A DNA stretch of 25,202 nt, from assembly GCA_902836725.1 (NCBI GenBank), contig CADFRV010000007.1, positions 1 through 25,202 of the forward strand. Reading direction: 5' to 3'. Origin of the DNA: Muribaculaceae bacterium. GTDB taxonomy: Bacteria; Bacteroidota; Bacteroidia; Bacteroidales; Muribaculaceae. A program made the position numbers and the translations under genes. Below the pieces are notes generated by a model. That model saw nothing but the letters and a program-made list of their open reading frames with translations. It was not told where the DNA came from and did not search any database. This document shows positions 14,179-21,740 of this stretch, piece after piece (the first letter of the stretch is position 1; every line of letters begins with the position of its first letter).

Positions 14179-15780
14179 ATGACTGAAAATTTTGAAATGG
14201 TGGCTAAAACCTTCCAGGGGCTGGAAGATGTTCTTGCTGAGGAGTTGCGTAACCTCGGGGCCATAAACGTTGAGCCCGGAAGAAGAATGGTTTCGTTCGA
14301 GGGTGACCTCGAGATGCTTTACAAGGCAAACCTGTGCTGCCGCACGGCGCTGCGCATCCTCAAACCTATCTACAAGTTTACAGCACGCAATACCGACGAG
14401 CTTTACGAGCACTCCAAGGAATTCAACTGGGGGGAACTGATGTCGGTGGGCAGCACCTTTTCAATCGATACGGTAGCGTTCAGCGACGAGTTCACACACT
14501 CCCGTTTTGTCACATATCGCGTAAAGGATGCCATTGTCGACTGGTTCAAGGACCGCTACGGCGCCGACAAGCGTCCCGGCGTGCGCCTGCAGGATGCCGA
14601 TGTGATGATCAACGTGCATATCGCCGGCGAGGATGTGACACTCTCGCTTGACTCATCCGGCGAAAGCCTCCACAAACGCGGCTACCGTGTGGCGCAGACA
14701 GAGGCGCCCATCAACGAGGTGCTCGCCGCCGGAATAATCCTCCGCAGCGGATGGCGCGGCGATTCACCCCTGGTCGATCCCATGTGCGGTTCGGGAACAT
14801 TCCTTATCGAGGCCGCACTGATCGCCGCCAATATAAATCCCGGCATTTACCGCAAGCATTACTCTTTCGAGAACTGGAAAGACTTCAATCCCGAGCTTTT
14901 CGACCGTCTGTACAACGACGATTCCGCCGAGAGGGAGTTTGCATACAAGATCTACGGCGCCGACATATCTCCCAAAGCTGTGGAGATCGCTTCCCGCAAT
15001 ATCCGCAGTGCGGGTGTGGGACGCATGATAGAGCTTCAGACAAAGCCACTCAGCGAATGGTTCGACGCCCCCGCCGACGGTGTGCTCATCACAAATCCCC
15101 CTTACGGCGAGCGTATCACAGCCGAGAACATGGAGGATCTCTACTCGCTTATCGGCAACAAGCTGAAAAACGTATTCAAGGGCTACCACGCCTGGATCAT
15201 CGCCGCCAAAAACGAGTTTGTCAACAAGATCGGTCTTGCTCCAAGCGTGAAGCTCCCCATCCTCAACGGCTCCATAGAGTGTGAGCTGAGGGAGTACATC
15301 ATCTTCGAGGGCGACTACAAGAGCTTCCGCCGCGAGGGCAACCGCCTGCGTGAGATTGACGACAAGAAAGCCGAGCGACGCGCCGAGAAGAGAAAGGAGT
15401 TCGGCAAGGCACGCCGTGAATTCCGGCGCGACGGCGCACCCCGCAAAGGTGAGCGCGACTTCTCCGACAAGCGCCGTGAGCGCCGCGAGAACAAGGCCAA
15501 AGAGCCGCGCAACAAACTCGAGGAGCGCTACAGGCCGGGTGGAAAATCTGCGGGTAATTTCTCGTCGCGTCGCGACGACCGGTCTGATGACCGTCAGCAG
15601 GGTGGATTCCGCAAATTCCGCGATGAGCGCCCCGACGACCGTAAACGCAATTTCCCCGCCACTCCCCGCCAGGAGCATAGCGAGAACCCGTTTGCGGCAC
15701 GCCGCAGCGAGGAGGCACTGCGCAGCATCGTGGGCAAACAGCCCTCGCTTCCTCCCATGCGCAAGCGCAAGGAAAAATAA
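14179..15780 (+). CDS. THUMP-domain class I rRNA methyltransferase (RlmL-type) with charged tail
   Basis: This 533-residue SAM-dependent methyltransferase resembles the N-terminal, m2G2445-forming part of RlmL (YcbY). A THUMP RNA-binding domain (about 45-160) is followed by a Rossmann-like domain with VDPMCGSGTFLIEA (motif I, about 195-208) and the catalytic ITNPPYGE (Asn306 to Tyr309), typical of base N-methylation. The RlmK half found in E. coli is absent, as in most Bacteroidetes. From about residue 394 to the end there is a 140-residue tail rich in Arg, Lys, Asp, Glu and Gly with no predicted fold, like RNA-binding disordered tails. Codon usage is uniform across the junction and the frame is intact. 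Position-specific function is inferred from family. Confidence 0.87.
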   Translation: MTENFEMVAKTFQGLEDVLAEELRNLGAINVEPGRRMVSFEGDLEMLYKANLCCRTALRILKPIYKFTARNTDELYEHSKEFNWGELMSVGSTFSIDTVAFSDEFTHSRFVTYRVKDAIVDWFKDRYGADKRPGVRLQDADVMINVHIAGEDVTLSLDSSGESLHKRGYRVAQTEAPINEVLAAGIILRSGWRGDSPLVDPMCGSGTFLIEAALIAANINPGIYRKHYSFENWKDFNPELFDRLYNDDSAEREFAYKIYGADISPKAVEIASRNIRSAGVGRMIELQTKPLSEWFDAPADGVLITNPPYGERITAENMEDLYSLIGNKLKNVFKGYHAWIIAAKNEFVNKIGLAPSVKLPILNGSIECELREYIIFEGDYKSFRREGNRLREIDDKKAERRAEKRKEFGKARREFRRDGAPRKGERDFSDKRRERRENKAKEPRNKLEERYRPGGKSAGNFSSRRDDRSDDRQQGGFRKFRDERPDDRKRNFPATPRQEHSENPFAARRSEEALRSIVGKQPSLPPMRKRKEK

Positions 15781-15830
15781 ACCGGTATTAAACACATCAT
15801 ATCACACTATAACCCAAACAGTCAACTCGT

Positions 15831-17105
15831 ATGAACATTCTCCTTCTTGGTTCCGGAGGGCGCGAAAGCGCTCTGGCGTGGAAAATATCTCAGAGTGCGC
15901 TTTGCGACCATCTTTTCATAGCTCCGGGCAACGGAGGCACAGGTGCTTACGGCACAAATGTGGCGCTTTCACCCCTTGATTTCCCTGCTGTAGAGGCATT
16001 TGTAAAGGAAAACGGCATCGGGATGCTGGTGGTAGGCAACGAGGATCCGCTCGTGGCAGGCATCACAGACTATTTCCGCGAGGTTATGCCGGAGCTGCTT
16101 GTCGTAGGTCCGTCGCGCGAGGGTGCACGCCTGGAGGGGAGCAAGGATTTCGCAAAGGAATTCATGACAGAGTGCGGCATACCCACCGCCCGCTACCGCT
16201 CCTTCACACTCGGCACCATTGAGGATGGATACCGTTTTCTCGAGGAACTGCGCCCCCCTTATGTGCTCAAGGCCGACGGTCTTGCCGCAGGAAAGGGTGT
16301 GCTTATCATCGATGATCTCGAGGAGGCGAAACGCGAGCTCAAGGAGATGCTTTCAGGCATGTTCGGCGCAAGTTCCGCGACTGTGGTTATCGAAGAGTTC
16401 CTCAAAGGTATCGAGTGCTCCGTTTTCGTGCTGACAGACAGCCATGGCGGTTACCGCATTCTTCCCGTCGCCAAAGACTACAAGCGTATCGGCGAGGGTG
16501 ATACAGGTCTCAATACCGGCGGTATGGGCGCTGTAAGCCCCGTGCCTTTCGCCGACGACACCTTCATGGAGAAGGTTGAGACACGCATAATACGCCCCAC
16601 TGTAGAGGGGCTGGCCAAGCGTGGCATAGACTACCGCGGCTTCATTTTCCTCGGCCTGATCAACGTGGAGGGTGAGCCGATGGTGATAGAATACAACGTG
16701 CGCATGGGCGATCCGGAAACGGAGGTTGTGATGCCCCGCATAAAATCAGATCTTGTGGAGCTGATGGCCAAAGCTGCAGCCGGCAATCTCGGCGACACCC
16801 CCCTGGAGGTGGATCCCCGCACCGCGGTAACTGTGATGATGGTATCGGGCGGTTATCCCGGCTCATACCGCAAGGGTCTTGAGATCACAGGTCTCGAGAA
16901 GGTGACAGAGACTATCCCCTTCCATGCCGGCACCAAGCTCGACGCCGACGGCCGTCTGCTTACCTCCGGCGGTCGTGTGATAGCACTCACCTCTTATGGC
17001 GACAGCATCCCCGACGCGCTTGCCCGCAGCTATGCCGCCGCCTCACAGGTAGAGTTCGCTGACAGCTATTTCCGCCGCGACATAGGCCGCGATCTGATGA
17101 AATAA
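15831..17105 (+). CDS. purD: Phosphoribosylamine-glycine ligase (GAR synthetase)
   Basis: This 424-residue ATP-grasp enzyme performs the second step of de novo purine synthesis, joining glycine to phosphoribosylamine. Recognisable elements are the N-terminal LLLGSGGRESALAWK, APGNGGTGAYG, VGPSREGARLEGSKDFAKEF, the ATP-grasp segment NTGGMGAVSP, and the metal-binding YNVRMGDPETEV. The length is normal for the family. It starts at ATG 15831, 50 nt after the methyltransferase stop. Repeat-rich DNA follows it directly. Confidence 0.97.
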   Translation: MNILLLGSGGRESALAWKISQSALCDHLFIAPGNGGTGAYGTNVALSPLDFPAVEAFVKENGIGMLVVGNEDPLVAGITDYFREVMPELLVVGPSREGARLEGSKDFAKEFMTECGIPTARYRSFTLGTIEDGYRFLEELRPPYVLKADGLAAGKGVLIIDDLEEAKRELKEMLSGMFGASSATVVIEEFLKGIECSVFVLTDSHGGYRILPVAKDYKRIGEGDTGLNTGGMGAVSPVPFADDTFMEKVETRIIRPTVEGLAKRGIDYRGFIFLGLINVEGEPMVIEYNVRMGDPETEVVMPRIKSDLVELMAKAAAGNLGDTPLEVDPRTAVTVMMVSGGYPGSYRKGLEITGLEKVTETIPFHAGTKLDADGRLLTSGGRVIALTSYGDSIPDALARSYAAASQVEFADSYFRRDIGRDLMK

Positions 17106-17112
17106 GAAATTT

Positions 17113-17150
17113 AGAAGTAAGAAGCAAGAGCATTAGAAGTCAGGCAAGAA
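17113..17150 (+). repeat. Diverged copy of the purine-rich repeat
   Basis: This 38-nt A/G-rich element matches the left arm of the 18319-18353 repeat at about 35 of 38 positions (shared core AGAAGTAAGAAG, then AAGAGCAT, AGAAGTCA and GCAAGAA). It lies just after purD, whereas the better-preserved copies lie on the far side of the next gene. Confidence 0.75.
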
Positions 17151-17159
17151 TAGAAAAAA

Positions 17160-17290
17160 GAAATTTAGAAATTAAGAAATAGAGAAACAAGAAATAGAGG
17201 AATTGAGAAACTTGATGGCTCTGATTCCTCTGATATCTCTGATCCCTCTGATTTTCTAAATTTCTTTGTTTCTCAATTTCTTAATTTCCT
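17160..17290. repeat. AT-rich purine/pyrimidine inverted repeat with a tandem 9-mer
   Basis: The left arm (about 17168-17196) is purine-only apart from a few T and C and is the reverse complement, with a mismatch and a one-base gap, of about 17258-17288 (core GAAATTAAGAAAT then GAGAAACAA). The loop holds four copies of CTCTGAT spaced exactly 9 nt apart (17219-17252). There is no T-run after a GC stem, so it is not a classical terminator. Together with the copy at 17113 it fills the whole 200-nt gap between purD and the next gene. Confidence 0.7.
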
Positions 17291-17305
17291 TCATCCCCGC
17301 CCACC

Positions 17306-18295
17306 ATGTTGTCTGAAAAACATATCACCTCATTTCTGCACCAGAGAGGAGCCACAGCCCTGATGATGGCTGTGGCATGCTTTTGCTGTCTGTTCGCATG
17401 GCAGCGGGGTTCTGTATCGCCCATAGTGGGGAATCTCGGATGGGGGCTTCCCAGTGCCAATCTCTGGTTCAGTTTCGGTCCTGTTTCGGCAGTGATGAAT
17501 CTCGCCGTCAGCCTTACCGTGGCATTGCTCACGGTCTATATCAACAGGGCTTTCAATGTGCTCAGAAGCCTCACCTCGCTTGTGGCCACCATGTTTCTGG
17601 CCATGCAGGTGGCGCTACCGTCGCTGCTCGGCCAGTTTTATGGCGGGTCAATGCTTGTGCTGACAGTGATGCTGTGCGTCGGCACATTGTTTTCAGTGTA
17701 TTCCGACAATCGCGGACAGAGGTCGGTATTTCTTATCTTCTGCCTGCTCGGAGCCGAGGCTCTCACCCAGATAGCCTGCCTGCTCTATGTGCCGGTATTC
17801 CTTCTGGGATGCGTGCAGATGCGCATTTTCGGTCTGCGCACGTTTTTAGCCTCTCTGCTTGGACTTATCACCCCGGCATGGATTGTACTCGGTTTCGGAA
17901 TTGTGGAGCCTCAGACGCTTTTGCAGACGCCTCAGACGTCGTTTCTCACTCCTGCCTGGTCGATGTTTGATTCGGCCGATATGGTGCAGGCTCTTGTCAC
18001 CACCGGCATCACCATCGTATTGGGTATAATCTTCGTGGTTGCCAACCTTCTGAAAATCCTGAGCTACAATTCGCGTGTGAGGGCTTTCAACGGTTTCCTT
18101 ACACTGCTTTTCTGTGCCACCGCGATATTCGCCCTCCTGAACTTCAACAATTTCACTTTCTATATCCCCTTGCTCAACGTTCTGGTAGCCTACCAGATAG
18201 CCCACTTCTTTACCTACCGCCGCCAGCGCCGCACCTATATCCCCCTCCTGCTGATAATGGCCGGCTATATCGCATTGTATGTGTGGGGGATATGA
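17306..18295 (+). CDS. Polytopic inner-membrane protein of unknown function
   Basis: This 329-residue protein is almost wholly hydrophobic, with about nine or ten predicted membrane segments: for example around 18-32, 55-75, 85-105, 118-135, 145-165, 180-205, 235-260 and 275-325. No enzymatic or transporter motif is recognisable. Conserved-looking polar spots include the N-terminal FAWQRGS and the cytoplasmic-type loops YINRAFNVLRS and YNSRVRAFNG. The start is ATG 17306 and no other in-frame start is nearby. Intergenic repeats bound it on both sides. Homologues between purD and pdxB in other Bacteroidales would suggest an old resident gene. I cannot assign a role. Confidence 0.75.
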   Translation: MLSEKHITSFLHQRGATALMMAVACFCCLFAWQRGSVSPIVGNLGWGLPSANLWFSFGPVSAVMNLAVSLTVALLTVYINRAFNVLRSLTSLVATMFLAMQVALPSLLGQFYGGSMLVLTVMLCVGTLFSVYSDNRGQRSVFLIFCLLGAEALTQIACLLYVPVFLLGCVQMRIFGLRTFLASLLGLITPAWIVLGFGIVEPQTLLQTPQTSFLTPAWSMFDSADMVQALVTTGITIVLGIIFVVANLLKILSYNSRVRAFNGFLTLLFCATAIFALLNFNNFTFYIPLLNVLVAYQIAHFFTYRRQRRTYIPLLLIMAGYIALYVWGI

Positions 18296-18318
18296 AAATA
18301 AAGAAGTAAGAAGTAAAA

Positions 18319-18448
18319 AGAAGTAAGAAGTAAGAGCATGAGAAGTCAAGCAAGAAATCTTCTGTTTACTAGAGCAATAATGTTCTATAATATGTTCTAT
18401 AATAATAGTATTATTGCTTGACTTCTCATGCTCTTACTTCTTACTTCT
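18319..18448. repeat. Perfect 35-bp inverted repeat element with 60-nt loop
   Basis: The left arm 18319-18353 (beginning AGAAGTAAGAAGTAAGAGC) is the exact reverse complement of 18414-18448. The left arm holds only one T every few bases and no long pyrimidine run, so strand composition is strongly skewed. A partial extra copy (AAGAAGTAAGAAGTAA) sits at 18301-18316. The AT-rich loop contains a direct repeat (TGTTCTATAATA twice, 18381-18404) and an inner inverted repeat, AGCAATAAT/ATTATTGCT (18373-18381, 18410-18418), that competes with the outer stem. It fills most of the gap before pdxB. It is not a tRNA or rRNA. Confidence 0.9.
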
Positions 18449-18472
18449 AACTTCTAACCCACTTTCTGCCTT

Positions 18473-19525
18473 ATGAAAATACTCATTGAATCCCATATAC
18501 CATTTATCGGGGATGCACTTGATGATCTCGGGGAGGTCGTCAGGCTTGCCCCGGATGAATTTACCCCTGGGGCGGTGGCCGATGCCGATGCCATGATCGT
18601 GCGCACACGCACACGCTGCGACGCGGCTCTGCTTGCCGGTTCCAACGTACGCTTTGTAGCTACTGCCACCATCGGCACCGACCATATCGATCTCCCCTGG
18701 TGTGCCGCCAACGGCATAACTACAGTGAGCGCCCCGGGATGCAACGCTCCGGCGGTGGCACAGTATGTATGGGCGTCTCTTCTGAGGCTGTTTCCGTCGT
18801 TGCACGGAAAAACCATCGGTATCGTCGGACTGGGACATGTGGGGAGCATTGTCGCCGAATGGGCGAAACATCTTGGCGTGCGTGTCCTCGCATGTGACCC
18901 TCCCCGTCAGCGCAGGGATGGAGGATGGAATACCGGTGCGCCGTTTGAGGCGGGTACCGAGCCGTTTGTCTCCCTTGATCAGATAGCCCGTGAGGCCGAC
19001 ATAATCACATTCCATACCCCGTTGATCCGTGAGGGTGAGGACCGGACGTTCCATATGGCCTCGCGTGATTTCTTCCGCTCCCTCTCGCGTAAGCCTGTGA
19101 TCATAAATGCCGCCCGCGGCCCGGTGGTTGACAACCCGGCTCTTGTGGAGGCATTGAAAGAGGGAAGTGTGGAGGCTGCGGTGATGGATTGCTGGGAAGG
19201 GGAACCCGCCATTTCTCCCGAACTGCTTGAGCTTGCCGCCATCGCCACTCCGCATATCGCCGGATACTCCATCGAGGGCAAGCAGAGAGCGTCGGCCGCA
19301 TGTGTGGCCGCTTTGCGTCGTTTCGTAGGGCAGGAGGCGCTTGCCGCTGCGACAGAGGCCGCTGCTCCGTCAGCCGCCGCAGCGGGCACCGCTGACGATC
19401 CCGACCTTTTTGCACAGCGGATAACCGCTTCTTACGATCCATTCGTGGATACCGCCCGGCTGCGTGCCGACAAATCTTCGTTTGAGGCTCTGAGAAACAA
19501 CTATCCTCTCCGTCACGAAGTCTGA
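18473..19525 (+). CDS. pdxB: Erythronate-4-phosphate dehydrogenase
   Basis: This 350-residue NAD-dependent D-2-hydroxyacid dehydrogenase performs the second step of the DXP-dependent vitamin B6 pathway. It begins MKILIESHIPFIGDAL, very like PdxB. The NAD-binding motif GIVGLGHVGS, the substrate-pocket ATATIGTDHID, the catalytic Arg in NAARGPVVD and the catalytic His in PHIAGYS are all visible. The C-terminal dimerisation region contains an Ala-rich insert (about 303-315) and ends about 25 residues shorter than E. coli PdxB. The ATG lies 25 nt after the right arm of the inverted repeat. It is followed after 28 nt by the glycosidase-like gene on the same strand. Confidence 0.93.
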   Translation: MKILIESHIPFIGDALDDLGEVVRLAPDEFTPGAVADADAMIVRTRTRCDAALLAGSNVRFVATATIGTDHIDLPWCAANGITTVSAPGCNAPAVAQYVWASLLRLFPSLHGKTIGIVGLGHVGSIVAEWAKHLGVRVLACDPPRQRRDGGWNTGAPFEAGTEPFVSLDQIAREADIITFHTPLIREGEDRTFHMASRDFFRSLSRKPVIINAARGPVVDNPALVEALKEGSVEAAVMDCWEGEPAISPELLELAAIATPHIAGYSIEGKQRASAACVAALRRFVGQEALAAATEAAAPSAAAAGTADDPDLFAQRITASYDPFVDTARLRADKSSFEALRNNYPLRHEV

Positions 19526-19553
19526 ATGCCATCATCATACCATATACCTTACC

Positions 19554-21560
19554 ATGAAAAAACTTTGGCGCTCATTGTTGCTGGCGTCGTTTGCCTTCGG
19601 GTGCGCCACAGCCTCGCCGCGCGATCTTATGTCTGACACCTGGGTGGCCACAGACGGCCTTGGACGCACTATGCCGGAGCCGTCGGCAGATACCTCCCGG
19701 GAGTGTAAGCCGCGCACTGTCGGCATTTTCTATATCACTTGGCATGAGGAATTCCTGTATGATTCCCCCGCCGGTTACCGGGATGTGACCGATATTCTCG
19801 AGGCTGATCCGCAGGCAAGGCTTACCGATGCCACAGGTCTGTGGGGACCGCCGAGCAATATGGGAAGCTACCACTGGGGGGAGCCGGAAACCGGATATTT
19901 CCTCAGCGCCGACCGTTATGTGATACGTAAGGATATCTCCATGCTCGCCGATGCCGGAGTTGATGTCATAATACTTGATGTCACCAATGCCGTGTGCTAC
20001 TGGAAAGAGTGGGACGAGCTTTTCACCGCCCTCGAGGAGATGAAAAACGAGGGTAACCCGGTGCCGAAAGTCTGTTTCTGGAGCTACAACGGTGCGGTGA
20101 TCACACGCACGCAGGAGATCTTCGAGCGCTATTACCGTGAGGGGAAATTCAGCGACCTCTGGTTCTACTGGGATGGCAAGCCGCTGCTCCTCTGCAACAT
20201 GAGGCCGGAACTCGATGCCAACGGGGGAGGAGTTGCGAACCCTAATCCCAACTACGACCCGCAGGCGGCTACAGATCCGTCCCATCCGCATTACGGCGAT
20301 CCCGATTATGCCGATGAATTCTACCGCGACTATACCCGCGAGGTGAAGGATTTCTTCACGATGCGCAATATGTGGTGGGGTTACGACCAATGGGGCGGCA
20401 AGCCTTATGCCGGCACTGAAGACAACTGGTGTTTCGGCTATGAGATGAACGATCCTGCCGTGGGGAGGCGCGAGCCGCTGAAACGTGCGGCCACACATCG
20501 CGGGCGCGTAGAGCAGATGGCGGTCACTGCCGGGCAGCATCCCATGTCGGTCACAGGCAAATGCTGGCGTCTGGAGACCGGGGAGCCGCCGCTGAACGAA
20601 TATGATCTGGTGGAGAGCGCGTATGTGCCCTGGCTTGGGAAAACCGTGGAGCATCCCGAGGCTTACGGGATATATTTCCAAGACAGATGGGACGAGGCCC
20701 TCTCCGTCGATCCCGATTTCATTTACCTCAATGACTGGAACGAGTGGACAGCAGGGAAGTATACCGCCGGGCTTTTCCCCGACGGCAAGCCCCACGGCCC
20801 CGCATCTTTCCTCGGACGTAATGAAAACACATTCTATTTCGTGGACCAGTACAACGCCGAGTTCAACCGCACCATTCAGCCGGCGAAAGGTATCTGTTCC
20901 GACAACTATTACATGCAGATGGCACAGAACATACGCCGCTACAAAGGCTCCCGCCCGATCCCGAGGCATGCCGGCACAAGGCGGATGGCTGTCGACGGAC
21001 ATTTCGACGACTGGAAGGATGTGGTGTCATATTATTTCGATACCAGAGGGGACGTATGGCACCGCGACCATAACGGTTACGCCGGGCACCATTATGCCGA
21101 TACCACCGGCCGCAACGACATTGTGGAGGCAAAAGTCGCCGTAGGCAAGCATGATATATATTTTTATGCGTTGACCGACAGTGCCCTTACCTCCCCCACA
21201 GATCCTAACTGGATGCTTCTTTTCATAGACAGCGACAATGACAGTTCCACCGGGTGGCACGGGTATGACTTCGTGGTCAACCGGCAGGTGTCAGGCAACC
21301 GGAAAACGACGCTCATGCGCTACGATGAGGCAAAGGCCGACTGGGTGAAGACTGCCGACATTCACTATGCTGTGGAGGGAAACGAGCTTGAACTCAGTAT
21401 TCCCCGGAAACTCCTCGGCCTGCAGGGGGAGAGCATCGTGTTCGACTTCAAATGGGCCGACAATCCGCAGTCGCTCCGTGATGTGACGGATCTCTGCACA
21501 GCCGGCGACACAGCGCCCAACAGGCGGTTCAATTACCGTTTCATCTGGTCACACGATTGA
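19554..21560 (+). CDS. Exported GH99/GH71-like protein with C-terminal CBM9-like domain
   Basis: This 668-residue exported protein is probably a glycosidase. Residues 1 to about 20 form a signal peptide. Cys17 lies in FAFGC, which is not a strict lipobox. Residues 50-440 resemble the (beta/alpha)8 fold of glycoside hydrolases of the GH71/GH99 type: VGIFYITWHEEF, DADVIILD-like ADAGVDVIILDVTN, FYWDGKPLLL, and the terminal YLNDWNEW with 'NEWTAG', a hallmark of GH99/WbsX-like proteins. Residues 470-668 form a beta-rich CBM9/DOMON-like module (VDGHFDDW, LLFIDSDNDSSTGW, YDFVVNR). The exact substrate (for example an alpha-mannan or other glycan) cannot be told. It lacks a T9SS tail and no SusCD pair is close. 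Confidence 0.7.
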   Translation: MKKLWRSLLLASFAFGCATASPRDLMSDTWVATDGLGRTMPEPSADTSRECKPRTVGIFYITWHEEFLYDSPAGYRDVTDILEADPQARLTDATGLWGPPSNMGSYHWGEPETGYFLSADRYVIRKDISMLADAGVDVIILDVTNAVCYWKEWDELFTALEEMKNEGNPVPKVCFWSYNGAVITRTQEIFERYYREGKFSDLWFYWDGKPLLLCNMRPELDANGGGVANPNPNYDPQAATDPSHPHYGDPDYADEFYRDYTREVKDFFTMRNMWWGYDQWGGKPYAGTEDNWCFGYEMNDPAVGRREPLKRAATHRGRVEQMAVTAGQHPMSVTGKCWRLETGEPPLNEYDLVESAYVPWLGKTVEHPEAYGIYFQDRWDEALSVDPDFIYLNDWNEWTAGKYTAGLFPDGKPHGPASFLGRNENTFYFVDQYNAEFNRTIQPAKGICSDNYYMQMAQNIRRYKGSRPIPRHAGTRRMAVDGHFDDWKDVVSYYFDTRGDVWHRDHNGYAGHHYADTTGRNDIVEAKVAVGKHDIYFYALTDSALTSPTDPNWMLLFIDSDNDSSTGWHGYDFVVNRQVSGNRKTTLMRYDEAKADWVKTADIHYAVEGNELELSIPRKLLGLQGESIVFDFKWADNPQSLRDVTDLCTAGDTAPNRRFNYRFIWSHD

Positions 21561-21672
21561 CCGGACACTGCCCACAGCTCCTGCAGGGGCATATGAACTC
21601 TGCGAAGAGCCACGCCGCTGCACTTTTTGGCGGTTGTGTTGTTGTCATATAAAGAACGCTCATTGCAGTGTT

Positions 21673-21704
21673 TTTGTGAGATAAGCAAAATTTCTGTAAT
21701 TTTG
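21673..21704 (+). promoter_or_regulatory. Bacteroidetes promoter of topA
   Basis: TTTG (21673-21676) and TAATTTTG (21697-21704) are 20 nt apart, matching the Bacteroidetes -33/-7 consensus. Transcription would start around 21711, 30 nt before ATG 21741. This argues against longer topA frames that begin upstream of the promoter. Confidence 0.78.
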
Positions 21705-21740
21705 TCCCCGATTATCCAATCCATACTCAAAAGAAACACC

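Noticed and set aside
17113..18448. CRISPR array in the repeat-rich gaps
   Set aside because: The repeats are fold-back and tandem purine units without regular spacers of constant length, and no cas gene is present.
19572..21002. 476-codon minus-strand frame opposite the GH99/71-like gene
   Set aside because: The plus-strand frame has a signal peptide, recognisable carbohydrate-active motifs and a full-length C-terminal module. The antisense frame has none.
21627..21740. 38-residue N-terminal extension of topA
   Set aside because: The extension crosses the topA promoter (21673-21704), and the Toprim domain begins at ATG 21741.
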